Shown: positions 7,642 through 14,795, numbered from the stretch's first letter. The stretch: 35,719 nt of DNA from JAICYJ01 sp038212095 (GCA_038212095.1 JBBQUW010000029.1:1-35719); one strand, 5' to 3'. Made by a program: numbers and translations. Notes: generated by a model from the letters alone, not told the origin.

Positions 7642-8375
7642 AACGTGCCGACGGCCGCGCCCCCGACCAGCTGCGGCCCGTCGCGATCGAGCCCGGCTTC
7701 ATCGACAGCGCGCATGGCTCGGTGCTGTTCTCGATCGGCAAGACGCGGCTGGTGTGCACGGCGATGATCGAGGAGTCGGTGCCGGGCTGGATGCGCGGTC
7801 GCGGATCGGGCTGGGTGACGTCGGAGTACGGCATGCTTCCCGGCTCGACCTCGGAGCGCAAGTCGCGCGACGCGACCCGTGGCAAGCAGGATGGCCGTAC
7901 GGTCGAGATCCAGCGGCTGATCGGCCGTTCGCTGCGTTCGGTGGTCGACTTCAAGGCGTTGGGTGAGCGCACCGTGTGGATCGACTGCGACGTGCTGCAG
8001 GCGGACGGCGGCACGCGCTGCGCCGCCATCTGCGGCGGATACGTCGCGCTGGTGCTGGCGCTGACGCGGCTGGTCGACTCGGGCAAGCTGTCGCAGCTGC
8101 CGCTGTCTGACTCGGTGGCGGCTGTCTCAGTCGGGATGGTGGACGGCAGGGCGGTGCTCGACCTGCCCTACGTCGAAGATTCCCGCGCAGAGGTGGACAT
8201 GAACGTGGTCATCTCGGGGCGGGGCCAGATGATCGAGGTGCAGGCCACGGCCGAGAAGACGCCGTTCGGTCGCGCCTCGCTGGACGAGTTGCTGAGCCTC
8301 GCGGCGGACGGGATCGAGCAGATCTCGGCCCTCCAGACGGCCGTGCTCCAGCGGGCACGCGCCGGCGGAGCCTGA
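7638..8375 (+). CDS. rph: Ribonuclease PH
   Basis: 245 aa. This phosphate-dependent 3'-5' exoribonuclease trims tRNA 3' ends. Recognisable blocks are the N-terminal RADGRAPDQLRPV, the SVLFSIGKTRLVCTA strand, TSEYGMLPGST with the following RxxR segment (RKSRDATRGKQDGRTVEIQR), and the IDCDVLQADGGTRCAAI phosphate-site region. Both Asp residues of the DCDVLQADG block are present. The GTG at 7638 gives the normal MKRADGR-like N-terminus and overlaps the murI stop by 4 bp; the longer open frame upstream is a shadow of murI. Confidence 0.95.
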   Translation: MKRADGRAPDQLRPVAIEPGFIDSAHGSVLFSIGKTRLVCTAMIEESVPGWMRGRGSGWVTSEYGMLPGSTSERKSRDATRGKQDGRTVEIQRLIGRSLRSVVDFKALGERTVWIDCDVLQADGGTRCAAICGGYVALVLALTRLVDSGKLSQLPLSDSVAAVSVGMVDGRAVLDLPYVEDSRAEVDMNVVISGRGQMIEVQATAEKTPFGRASLDELLSLAADGIEQISALQTAVLQRARAGGA

Positions 8376-8378
8376 CCG

Positions 8379-8972
8379 ATGGCCGGCGCGGCACGGCTTG
8401 TCCTGGCGTCCCACAACCCGCACAAGGCCCGTGAGTTCGAGCGGCTGCTGCCGGCGTTCGCGGTCGAGCCGTACGAGGGCGAGTTGCCGGAGGAGACGGG
8501 CGAGACGTTCCGCGCCAACGCCGAGCTGAAGGCCGAGCACGTGCATGCCGTGGTGGCGGGCGCGGCGTGGGTGCTGGCGGACGACTCGGGGATCGAGGCG
8601 GCGGCGCTGGGCGGCAGGCCGGGCGTGCGCTCGGCCCGCTTTGCCGGTGAGGGGGCCACCGACCACGAGAACCTGACGGCACTGTTTGCGGCGCTGGCAC
8701 CACACGCCGATCGCAGCGTGGCCTACGTCGCCGAGCTGGTGCTGATCGCACCGGACGGCCACCGCCTGCACGCGCGTGGCGAGCTCCGGGGCAGGCTGGC
8801 CGGTGAGCCGCGCGGCGACGGTGGCTTTGGCTATGACCCGGCCTTCATCGCCGAGGGTGAGGCGCGCACTGTGGGTGAGATGTCGGCGGCCGAGAAGGAC
8901 GCGATCTCGCACCGCGCGCGCGCGGCCGCCCTGCTCCGGTCGCAGCTTGCCGGCGACCGAGCCGTCTCCTGA
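8379..8972 (+). CDS. rdgB: XTP/dITP diphosphatase (HAM1/RdgB family)
   Basis: 197 aa. It hydrolyses non-canonical purine triphosphates (XTP, ITP, dITP) to monophosphates and so keeps deaminated bases out of nucleic acids. Family signatures are ASHNPHKAREF at the N-terminus, the ADDSGIEAAALGG metal/nucleotide site (about residues 67-79), and GGFGYDPAFI (about 148-157). The start lies 3 nt after the rph stop. The stop codon TGA at 8970-8972 directly abuts the convergent yihY-like stop (together TGATCA), leaving no room for a conventional terminator. Confidence 0.95.
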   Translation: MAGAARLVLASHNPHKAREFERLLPAFAVEPYEGELPEETGETFRANAELKAEHVHAVVAGAAWVLADDSGIEAAALGGRPGVRSARFAGEGATDHENLTALFAALAPHADRSVAYVAELVLIAPDGHRLHARGELRGRLAGEPRGDGGFGYDPAFIAEGEARTVGEMSAAEKDAISHRARAAALLRSQLAGDRAVS

Positions 8973-9845
8973 TCAGGCCAGTCCCGGCGGCTCATCCTCG
9001 TCGGCCGGCTGGTGGCGGGCCCAGTGGCTCCAGTTGATCTCGGCCCCCAGCACGATCACGTTCGCCATCAGGTACAGCCACACCAGCAGCAGCACCAGCC
9101 CTCCAAAGGCGCGCAGCGCGAACAACACGTCGCCGCGCTGCAGGTAGTACGGCACGGCCTGGAACGAGATCTGGAACAGCACCGTGCCAAACAGCGCGCC
9201 CGGCCAGACGTCGCCGCGGTGCAGCTCGACGTTGGTCAGCACGCGGTAGGCGACCATCAGGAAAAGGAACGATCCGACGCTCGAGAAGGCCAGCGAGATC
9301 AGGTATGGCACCACGCTCGAGACCAGGAACCCCGACGTGTGGCGGTGCAGCCAGCCGTTGCTGAGCGCCGCCACCAGCAGCGACGTGAACAGCACCGCCA
9401 GTGACGACAGCACCAGCACGAAGCTGATCCACTTGCCTCGGATGAAGCCTCGGTTGCCGACCCGAAACACGATGTTCAGCGCCGACTCGAGCGCCGAGTA
9501 GAAGCCGAGCGCGCTCCACAGGATGCCGATCAGGCCGATTGCGAAGAACGTGCCGGCGTTGGCCTGCACCGATCGCACCAGCTGCAGCAGTTCGCTGACC
9601 GACTGGCTCGGCAGGATCAGCTCCAGCTCGCGCACGATGTAGCTGGACTGCGACATCTGGCCGGCCAACCCCAGCGCAGAGAGGATCAGGAACAGGAACG
9701 GAAACAGCGAGAGCAGCGCGTAGTAGGCGACCATCGCGGCCAGGTGCGGTCCGCGGTCGTGCAGGTACTTGGCCAGAACCGTGCCCGCTTCGCCGGCCGC
9801 CCGCCGGTAGGGAAGCAGTGCGCTGGGTGCGGGGACGTCGGTCAT
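8973..9845 (-). CDS. YihY/BrkB family inner membrane protein
   Basis: 290 aa with six hydrophobic helices typical of the YihY family. Conserved features are the first-helix stretch AAMVAYYALLSLFPFLFL, then a Trp-containing helix (IGILWSALGFYSALESALN), the VLTNVEL segment before WPGALFGT, and the final helix ending VLGAEINW. The family was once misnamed RNase BN; its function is not settled, and envelope or transport roles are suggested. The ATG at 9845 is 8 nt from a minus-strand TATCCT -10, in a compact divergent promoter with the Roadblock-like gene. Confidence 0.88.
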   Translation of the reverse strand: MTDVPAPSALLPYRRAAGEAGTVLAKYLHDRGPHLAAMVAYYALLSLFPFLFLILSALGLAGQMSQSSYIVRELELILPSQSVSELLQLVRSVQANAGTFFAIGLIGILWSALGFYSALESALNIVFRVGNRGFIRGKWISFVLVLSSLAVLFTSLLVAALSNGWLHRHTSGFLVSSVVPYLISLAFSSVGSFLFLMVAYRVLTNVELHRGDVWPGALFGTVLFQISFQAVPYYLQRGDVLFALRAFGGLVLLLVWLYLMANVIVLGAEINWSHWARHQPADEDEPPGLA

Positions 9846-9852
9846 CCCGTTG

Positions 9853-9858
9853 AGGATA
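9853..9858 (-). promoter_or_regulatory. -10 hexamer TATCCT of a leaderless promoter (minus strand)
   Basis: It ends at 9853, 8 nt from the ATG at 9845. It lies back to back with the plus-strand -10 at 9877-9882. Confidence 0.6.
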
Positions 9859-9876
9859 TCGGCATGCCCCCTGTGC

Positions 9877-9882
9877 TAGCGT
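9877..9882 (+). promoter_or_regulatory. -10 hexamer TAGCGT of a leaderless promoter
   Basis: It ends 8 nt before the ATG at 9890. It overlaps an alternative in-frame GTG at 9881, which is therefore unlikely to be the start. Confidence 0.55.
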
Positions 9883-9889
9883 GACAGCC

Positions 9890-10258
9890 ATGGATGCCGC
9901 CGCCGCCATCGCCGAGCTGCGAGAGCTCTCGACCCAGATCGAGAGCGTGGTCGTGGCTCCCCGCGAAGGGCCGCCAATCGCGTCCAGCGTGGGCGACGAG
10001 GATGCGCGCCGGATGGTCGAGAGCGCCCGCTCGCTGGCCGACGGCGCCGACCAGGTGCGCCGCGACCTGGGCCGAGAGGCGCTCTCCCAGCTGCAGGCGG
10101 CCACGCCCGAGGGCAGCGTGTTCGTGGTCGTCGACGACCAGCGGATGGCCGTCGCCACGACCGGTGCCGACCCGACCGTGGGGCTGGTGTTCTACGACCT
10201 GAAGACGCTGCTGCGGCAGATCGGGCACGAGGATGGCGGTGGCAGTGCCGAGGCGTAA
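9890..10258 (+). CDS. Small cytoplasmic protein, probable Roadblock/LC7 fold
   Basis: 122 aa, no signal or membrane helix. The order is an N-terminal helix, a strand (IESVVVAPREG), the conserved-looking ASSVGDEDARRM turn, a long helix, then two strands (GSVFVVVDDQRMAVATTG) and a last helix (VFYDLKTLLRQI). This matches the MglB/Roadblock pattern of small GTPase regulators, but the assignment rests on pattern only. The gene overlaps the next ORF and begins the operon that ends with pyrE. The ATG at 9890 is chosen over a GTG at 9881 because the latter lies inside the predicted -10 element. Confidence 0.65.
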   Translation: MDAAAAIAELRELSTQIESVVVAPREGPPIASSVGDEDARRMVESARSLADGADQVRRDLGREALSQLQAATPEGSVFVVVDDQRMAVATTGADPTVGLVFYDLKTLLRQIGHEDGGGSAEA

Positions 10259-10460
10259 GCTGGTGCTGCCGTTCGTGATCGGTGCCGGCTCGTTCCTGGG
10301 CACCATCCTCTACCGCCGCCGCTCCGTGCGCAGCCGTACCCGCCTCGACGTCTATTTCGACGATGGCTCGATGGTCTCGCTGGCGGCCGGCTCGCCGGAC
10401 GCCGACCGGCTGATGCCACACGCCTCGGACGTGCTCGATGCGGCACGGTCGGGCGCGTGA
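10233..10460 (+). CDS. Small hypothetical membrane-associated protein upstream of pyrE
   Basis: 75 aa. A basic N-terminus (PRRK) is followed by one hydrophobic segment (LVLPFVIGAGSFLGTILY) and a polar tail with DVYFDDGSMVSLAAGSPDADRL. It may be a single-span membrane protein with a short cytoplasmic tail. It overlaps the previous gene by 26 bp if the ATG at 10233 is used, or 14 bp with GTG at 10245, which starts at VPRRKL and looks equally natural. Its stop overlaps the pyrE GTG start by 4 bp, so the three genes are coupled. Function unknown. Confidence 0.6.
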   Translation: MAVAVPRRKLVLPFVIGAGSFLGTILYRRRSVRSRTRLDVYFDDGSMVSLAAGSPDADRLMPHASDVLDAARSGA

Positions 10461-11005
10461 ACCGCGACGAGTTGGCGGCGCTGCTGCTGGAGCGGGCGTA
10501 CCTGGAGGGCGACTTCGTGCTGCGCTCAGGACGGCGCAGCCGCTACTACCTGGACAAGTACCGGTTCGAGACCGAGCCGCGGCTGCTGGCCGGGCTGGGG
10601 CGTGAGCTGGCAGCGCTGGTACGGGAGCACGCCGTCAGCGCCGAGCTGCTCGCGGGCCCCGAGCTGGGAGCCGTCCCGCTGGCGGCCGTCACCTCGGTCG
10701 AGACAGGTCTGCCCTTCCTAATTGTAAGGAAAGAGGCAAAAGAGTACGGCACCGCAAAGCGGCTTGAGGGCGTGTTTCAGCCCGGTCAGCACGTCTGCGT
10801 GGTCGAGGATGTCGTCACGTCCGGGGGCGCGCTGCTCTCTGCCGTGGCCGCGCTGCGTGCCGCGGAGCTCCACGTTTCCGCTGCAATTTGCGTGGTCGAC
10901 CGGGAGGAGGGAGGAGCCGAGGCGATCGCCGCCGAGGGAGTCGCCTTCCATCCGCTCTATACCACTTCTGGACTGGGAGTTGGCTCCGCCTCCGCCAACG
11001 TCTAG
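10457..11005 (+). CDS. pyrE: Orotate phosphoribosyltransferase
   Basis: 182 aa. It joins orotate to PRPP to give OMP in pyrimidine synthesis. The PRPP-binding signature VCVVEDVVTSGGALLSA lies at about residues 114-130. The N-terminal FVLRSGRRSRYYLDKY is the usual substrate-side segment, and RKEAKEYGTAKRLEG is the flexible catalytic loop. The partner OMP decarboxylase (pyrF) is encoded 2.6 kb downstream. The GTG start overlaps the preceding small gene (GTGA). A short AT-richer patch occurs around 10718-10745, within otherwise normal coding sequence. Confidence 0.93.
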   Translation: MNRDELAALLLERAYLEGDFVLRSGRRSRYYLDKYRFETEPRLLAGLGRELAALVREHAVSAELLAGPELGAVPLAAVTSVETGLPFLIVRKEAKEYGTAKRLEGVFQPGQHVCVVEDVVTSGGALLSAVAALRAAELHVSAAICVVDREEGGAEAIAAEGVAFHPLYTTSGLGVGSASANV

Positions 11006-11029
11006 CAATCCCTTTGCTGAAGCGGATTG

Positions 11030-11055
11030 TTGACGTCCGGAAGAGGTGCTAGGGT
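11030..11055 (+). promoter_or_regulatory. Putative promoter of the HU gene
   Basis: TAGGGT at 11050-11055 is a -10-like hexamer. TTGACG at 11030-11035 resembles a -35 but is only 14 bp away; TTGTTG at 11027 gives the usual 17-bp spacing. Unlike most genes here, HU would then have a leader of about 40 nt with a Shine-Dalgarno. Confidence 0.45.
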
Positions 11056-11089
11056 AGCCGCGTTCGACCTATTCGGCCCCGAAACGATC

Positions 11090-11095
11090 AGGAGG
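11090..11095 (+). promoter_or_regulatory. Shine-Dalgarno AGGAGG of the HU gene
   Basis: A full AGGAGG lies 7 nt before the GTG at 11103 and fixes that start. It stands out in a window where many first genes lack any Shine-Dalgarno. Confidence 0.8.
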
Positions 11096-11102
11096 AACCA
11101 GG

Positions 11103-11378
11103 GTGACGAAGAGCGATTTCATCGACGCGGTTGCGACCAAGTCGAATCTCTCGAAGAAGGACGCAGGCGCCGCTGTCGACGCCGTGCTGGAGTCTGTCAA
11201 GGATGCGTTGTCCAAGGGCGACGATGTCGTGTTCACCGGCTTCGGCAAGTTCACCGTGCAGAACCGCAAGGCCCGCACTGGCGTGAACCCCCGCAACCCT
11301 GGCCAGAAGGTGCAGATCCCGGCGAGCAAGGTTCCGAAGTTCTCCGCCGGCAGCCAGCTGAAGGCCGCCGTCAAGTAA
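11103..11378 (+). CDS. hup: HU-family histone-like DNA-binding protein
   Basis: 91 aa, standard HU length. The N-terminal helix pair is MTKSDFIDAVATKSNLSKKDAGAAVDAVLES. The HU signature GFGKFTVQNRKARTGVNPRNP at about residues 46-66 contains the DNA-intercalating Pro of the beta arm. It binds DNA non-specifically as a dimer and compacts or bends the chromosome. It has a strong Shine-Dalgarno and a promoter with leader, consistent with high expression, and is followed by a long GC-rich hairpin. It lacks the Lys/Ala-rich C-terminal tail found in mycobacterial HU. Confidence 0.95.
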   Translation: MTKSDFIDAVATKSNLSKKDAGAAVDAVLESVKDALSKGDDVVFTGFGKFTVQNRKARTGVNPRNPGQKVQIPASKVPKFSAGSQLKAAVK

Positions 11379-11405
11379 CGCAGGCCTCCTGATCTCTCCC
11401 GCGGC

Positions 11406-11436
11406 CGCCCGCCGCCCCACCTGGGCGCGGCGGGCG
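11406..11436 (+). terminator. Long GC-rich hairpin downstream of HU
   Basis: A 10-bp stem (11406-11415 with 11427-11436) continues as CCCA/TGGG inside the loop. There is no U-tract, as is common for high-GC terminators. Confidence 0.65.
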
Positions 11437-11476
11437 CCGCGCGTTAATGGCGGCTGCAGAGCAGCGCTCACACGAC

Positions 11477-11511
11477 GGTGCCTGGCAACGCGGAACGCGG
11501 TGCCTGGCACC
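11477..11511. repeat. Two copies of GGTGCCTGGCA(A/C)C, 22 bp apart
   Basis: Copies at 11477-11489 and 11499-11511. The second, GGTGCC-T-GGCACC, is a perfect dyad with 6-bp arms, and the first is the same with one mismatch. The purpose is unknown; it could be an intergenic repeat family or a small hairpin. Confidence 0.7.
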
Positions 11512-11668
11512 ATCGACCGACGACTGACGATCGTCTCAACACCCGCTCGTTCGCTCTTCCACCGCTCGATGGGCTTCTCCGACTGCCTGCGTCGCGACCA
11601 CGACAGGCCCGAGCAGCACCGCGTGCTGTTCGAGCGTTCGCTCGGGTGGGCAGCCGTCCGGCGAATGT

Positions 11669-11684
11669 GCGAACATATGTTCGC
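11669..11684. promoter_or_regulatory. SOS (LexA) box, perfect 16-bp palindrome
   Basis: GCGAACATATGTTCGC is a perfect inverted repeat containing GAAC-N4-GTTC, the core of Gram-positive and actinobacterial LexA operators. It ends on the base before the ATG at 11685, so a bound repressor would cover the promoter and transcription start. The downstream product is a DNA-repair nuclease, which fits SOS control. Confidence 0.8.
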
Positions 11685-13580
11685 ATGCCCACTCCCTCCG
11701 CTCAGCTCTCCCTCGACGGTGCCGACCGGCTGGTGCAGCTGCTGGCCGATCGGCGCGCGCCCGTCGGGCTGACGGAGGCCGCCGGCAACCTGTTCGCGCT
11801 GCGCGGCGCGCCGCCCTCCGCGCTCGTCCGCCAGCTGGTCGATGAGGTCGTGCGCACCGACGCCCGGCTCGTGTGGCGGTCGCAGGCCGAGCTGGCGCTG
11901 GCCGAGTGGGAGGAGGTCGCGTCGGTGCTCGATCTGGCGCTGGAGGACGCGCCCTTCGTCGTGTTCGACCTGGAGACGACCGGCACCCGGCCAGGGGTGT
12001 CGCGGATCGTCGAGATTGGCGCCGTGCGGCTGTGCGGGTTCGAGCAGGAGGAGAGCTTCGAGCGGCTGGTCAACCCAGGCGTCGCCGTGCCCGAGACGAT
12101 CACGCGCATCACTGGCATTGTCTCGCGCGATCTGCGGGGCGCGCCGCGGATCGCCCAGGCGCTGCCCGAGTTCCTCGAGTTCGCCCGCGGTGCGGTGCTG
12201 GTCGCGCACAACGCCCGCTTCGACGTCGGCTTCGTCGATGCCGAGCTGTCACGGCTGGAGGGGCGTCGGCTGGCCGCGCCCGTGATCGATACGGTGGCGC
12301 TGGCCCGCCGGCTGCTGGAGGGGCGACTGCCGCGGATGAACCTGGGCACGCTGGCCGAACGATTCGACACCAACGTGCGCCCGTGCCATCGGGCGCTGCC
12401 GGATGCGCAGGCCACCGCCGAGGTACTGGTGGCGCTGCTCGGCATGGCGCAGGAGCATGGCGTGCGCACGGTGGCGGATGCTGTCGCGTTCGCCGCGCCG
12501 GTCCGCCGACGGGTGCGCCTGCGGCGTGAGTTGGCGCGTGATGTGGCCGCCGGCCCCGGTGTCTACCTGTTCCATGACCGGCACGACCGCGTGCTGTACG
12601 TCGGCAAGGCGTCCGACCTGCGGGCCCGCGTACGGTCGTACTTCGCCGGCGGCCGACTGCGGCGCCCGGTCGAGCACGCGCTGGAGGCCACCGAGCGGAT
12701 CGAGACGCGCCCGCTGGGCAGCGAGCTGGAGGCGTCGCTGGTCGAGCTCGAGCTGATCCTGCGGCTGCGTCCCGACGCCAACCGGCGATCGGCCCACCCC
12801 GAGCGAAGCTGCTACCTGACGCTGACCAGTGACGAGCGGGTGCCGCGGCTGTCGGTGACGTCAAGCGCGCACCCCGGCGCGATCAGTGTGGGGCCGCTGC
12901 CCGGTCGCGGCCCGGCACAGGCCGCCGCCCACGCGCTGCGGGCCGCCTTTGGCCTGCGCACGTGTCGGCCGTCGCTGCCTGAGGACGACGGCAGCTGTCT
13001 CGCCGGGCTGGTCGGTAGCTGCCTGGCGCCGTGTCGTGGCGGTGACGCGATCGACCGCTATCAGCTGGCGCTGGACCGGACGGAGCGGTGGCTGCAGGGA
13101 GACGATGACGGCGTCGCGGTGGCCGGCCTGCGGGCGAAGATGGCGGCGCTTGCGGAGCAGCGCCGGTTTGAGCAGGCGGCCGAGCTGCGCGACCGGCTGG
13201 AGGCGCTCGAGAGCGTGCGCCTGCGGCTGGCGCGGATCCGCCGGGCGGTGGCGGTCACCGGGGTGCTGCTCGCGGCCGACGTCGATCACCGCTTCGTGCA
13301 GGCGTTCGCCTGCGCGCGTGGCCGGGTGGTCGCCCGGCGGCGGCTGCCACGTGCCGGTGGGGCGCAGCTCGAGTGCCAGCCGCTGCTGGCCGCGCTGCGG
13401 CTCGCGCTGACCGCCCCCGCCGTCCCGCTGGGCACCGACCAGGCCGACGCCGCGCGGCTGATCGCGGCCGCGTTCGCCCGCCCCGGCCGCGACGTGATCG
13501 CGGTTCCGCTGGCGGCAGATCTGGCCTCCGCCGGCACGCTCGTCCCATCCGCACGCGGGCGGGTACCCTTTAGGCGGTGA
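11685..13580 (+). CDS. DEDDh exonuclease / GIY-YIG / UVR fusion protein (Cho/UvrC-like)
   Basis: 631 aa, three parts. Residues about 92-255 form a DnaQ-type 3'-5' exonuclease: FDLETTG (D95, E97), HNARFD (D180) and HRALPD (H235, D240). Residues about 289-365 form a GIY-YIG nuclease (PGVYLF, VLYVGKASDLRARV). Four Cys at 427, 438, 446 and 450 match the spacing of the UvrC cysteine cluster that carries an iron-sulfur centre. A UVR motif lies at about 480-510 (AALAEQRRFEQAAELRDRLEAL). The UvrC RNase H-like endonuclease and HhH domains are missing, as in Cho. It should incise damaged DNA at the 3' side and perhaps resect it. The ATG at 11685 directly follows the SOS box; an in-frame upstream ATG at 11478 would add 69 unlikely residues. 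The stop overlaps pyrF by 4 bp. Confidence 0.88.
   Translation: MPTPSAQLSLDGADRLVQLLADRRAPVGLTEAAGNLFALRGAPPSALVRQLVDEVVRTDARLVWRSQAELALAEWEEVASVLDLALEDAPFVVFDLETTGTRPGVSRIVEIGAVRLCGFEQEESFERLVNPGVAVPETITRITGIVSRDLRGAPRIAQALPEFLEFARGAVLVAHNARFDVGFVDAELSRLEGRRLAAPVIDTVALARRLLEGRLPRMNLGTLAERFDTNVRPCHRALPDAQATAEVLVALLGMAQEHGVRTVADAVAFAAPVRRRVRLRRELARDVAAGPGVYLFHDRHDRVLYVGKASDLRARVRSYFAGGRLRRPVEHALEATERIETRPLGSELEASLVELELILRLRPDANRRSAHPERSCYLTLTSDERVPRLSVTSSAHPGAISVGPLPGRGPAQAAAHALRAAFGLRTCRPSLPEDDGSCLAGLVGSCLAPCRGGDAIDRYQLALDRTERWLQGDDDGVAVAGLRAKMAALAEQRRFEQAAELRDRLEALESVRLRLARIRRAVAVTGVLLAADVDHRFVQAFACARGRVVARRRLPRAGGAQLECQPLLAALRLALTAPAVPLGTDQADAARLIAAAFARPGRDVIAVPLAADLASAGTLVPSARGRVPFRR
13564..13569 (+). 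promoter_or_regulatory. -10 hexamer TACCCT for pyrF, inside the upstream gene
   Basis: It ends 8 nt before the GTG at 13577. It would allow pyrF to be made without induction of the SOS-controlled gene in front of it. Confidence 0.5.
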
Positions 13581-14455
13581 ACTTCGCAGATCGTCTCGAC
13601 GAGGCAGTGACCCGCAAGAGCAGCACGCTGTGCGTCGGACTCGATCCGCGCATCGACCTGCTACCGCCGGAGCTGGTGATCGGGCTGAAGCCCGGTCGCG
13701 CCGGCCGCGCCCGCGCGTACGAGCGGTTCTGTGAGGGCGTGATCGACGCCGTCGCCGACGAGGCGGTCGCGGTCAAGCCGCAGGTGGCGTTCTTCGAGGC
13801 GCTCGGCGGCTATGGCATCACGGCGCTGGAGCACGTCTGCGAGGCGGCCCGCCAGCGGGGGTTACTGGTGATCGCCGACGCCAAGCGCGGTGACATCGGC
13901 TCGACCGCGGAGGCCTACGCCGAGGCATGGCTGGCGCCGCGCGATGATGGCGAGGCGGTGGCAGACGCGCTGACCGTCAATCCGTACATGGGCGGAGACT
14001 CGCTCGATCCCTTCCTGGCGGCCTGTGGCCGCGGGGCGGGAGTGTTCGTGCTGGCCCGAACGTCGAATCCCGGCGGCAGCGACCTGCAGCAGCAGCCGCT
14101 GGCTGACGGCCGGCAGCTGTGGGAGCGCACGGCCGAGCTGATCGCGCAGTGGGGCGCCGGTCTGGTGGGCGAGTGTGGACTGTCGAGCGTCGGCGCCGTG
14201 GTCGGCGCCACTCATCCGGACGCCGTCCAGCGAGCCCGCGAGCTGATGCCCCAGCAGGTGCTGCTGCTGCCCGGCGTGGGCGCGCAGGGAGGCAGCGCGG
14301 GCGATCTCGCGGCGGCCTTCCGCGATCACCCTGCGGGCGGACTGGTGGTGGCCGCACGCTCGGTCATCTACGCCTGGCGGGAGCGGCGCGGCGACTGGCA
14401 GCAGTCGGTGCGTGCCGCCGCCGCCGAGCTGCGCCAGGCCACGCCCACCTCGTAG
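13577..14455 (+). CDS. pyrF: Orotidine-5'-phosphate decarboxylase (type 2)
   Basis: 292 aa, the longer type-2 form found in mycobacteria and relatives. It converts OMP to UMP. The catalytic Asp-Lys-x-x-Asp array is visible in DAKRGDIGST (D101, K103, D106). CVGLDPR (residues 19-25) and VKPQVAFFE (66-74) are substrate-binding segments. The C-terminal LLLPGVGAQGG and VVAARSVIYA hold the phosphate-binding loops. It overlaps the upstream nuclease gene (GTGA) but has its own predicted -10 element. Confidence 0.94.
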   Translation: MNFADRLDEAVTRKSSTLCVGLDPRIDLLPPELVIGLKPGRAGRARAYERFCEGVIDAVADEAVAVKPQVAFFEALGGYGITALEHVCEAARQRGLLVIADAKRGDIGSTAEAYAEAWLAPRDDGEAVADALTVNPYMGGDSLDPFLAACGRGAGVFVLARTSNPGGSDLQQQPLADGRQLWERTAELIAQWGAGLVGECGLSSVGAVVGATHPDAVQRARELMPQQVLLLPGVGAQGGSAGDLAAAFRDHPAGGLVVAARSVIYAWRERRGDWQQSVRAAAAELRQATPTS

Positions 14456-14758
14456 TCAGCCCGGTGCTGCGGGCTGTCGGTCGCGTACCAGCCAAGCGAC
14501 GCAGGCCGCGGCCAGCATCACGGCCAGCGCCGTATCCGCGGTGAAGGCCAGCAGCATCGCCAACGCCATCGCCACCTGCAGCCCCGCCAGATCGCCCAGC
14601 ATGCCGCGGCGTAGCGCTCCCCAACCGGTCTCGAGCAGCGTCACCGCCGCGGTCATCACCAGCAGCCACAGGCCGCCGTGGCCGAGTCCCCAGCCGGCGA
14701 TCCCCACCTCCAGCACGACCGTCGCCGTGACGATCGAGCGTGTACGTGTCGACAGCAT
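14456..14758 (-). CDS. Small multi-pass membrane protein
   Basis: 100 aa with three or four hydrophobic segments (about residues 8-25, 29-44, 56-72 and 76-92) and few charged residues apart from an Arg pair (RRG) in the middle loop. No family was recognised. It is supported as a gene by a well-formed minus-strand promoter (TTGACC, 16-bp spacer, TACAGT) placing transcription exactly on the ATG. It is convergent with pyrF; its TGA starts on the base after the pyrF stop. Function unknown. Confidence 0.65.
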   Translation of the reverse strand: MLSTRTRSIVTATVVLEVGIAGWGLGHGGLWLLVMTAAVTLLETGWGALRRGMLGDLAGLQVAMALAMLLAFTADTALAVMLAAACVAWLVRDRQPAAPG

Positions 14759-14764
14759 GGTTCA

Positions 14765-14792
14765 ACTGTACGAGGGGCGGGTGGGCGGTCAA
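14765..14792 (-). promoter_or_regulatory. Leaderless promoter TTGACC-16 bp-TACAGT (minus strand)
   Basis: The -35 is at 14792-14787 and the -10 at 14770-14765, with the ATG 7 nt on at 14758. It is the best complete promoter in the window with both boxes recognisable. It overlaps the predicted plus-strand promoter region of the PfkB gene. Confidence 0.7.
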
Positions 14793-14795
14793 GTG

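Larger units (their letters stand above)
11379..11684 (+). other. Intergenic region between HU and the exonuclease/GIY-YIG gene
   Basis: About 305 bp without a convincing gene. It holds the HU terminator hairpin, two GGTGCCTGGCA repeats (11477 and 11499), and the SOS palindrome ending at 11684. The reading frame of the downstream gene stays open through this region back to 11478, but its translation is Arg/Pro-rich and unlike the protein family. Confidence 0.6.

Noticed and set aside
9881..9889. GTG 9881 as start of the Roadblock-like gene
   Set aside because: It lies within the predicted -10 hexamer and adds only three residues.
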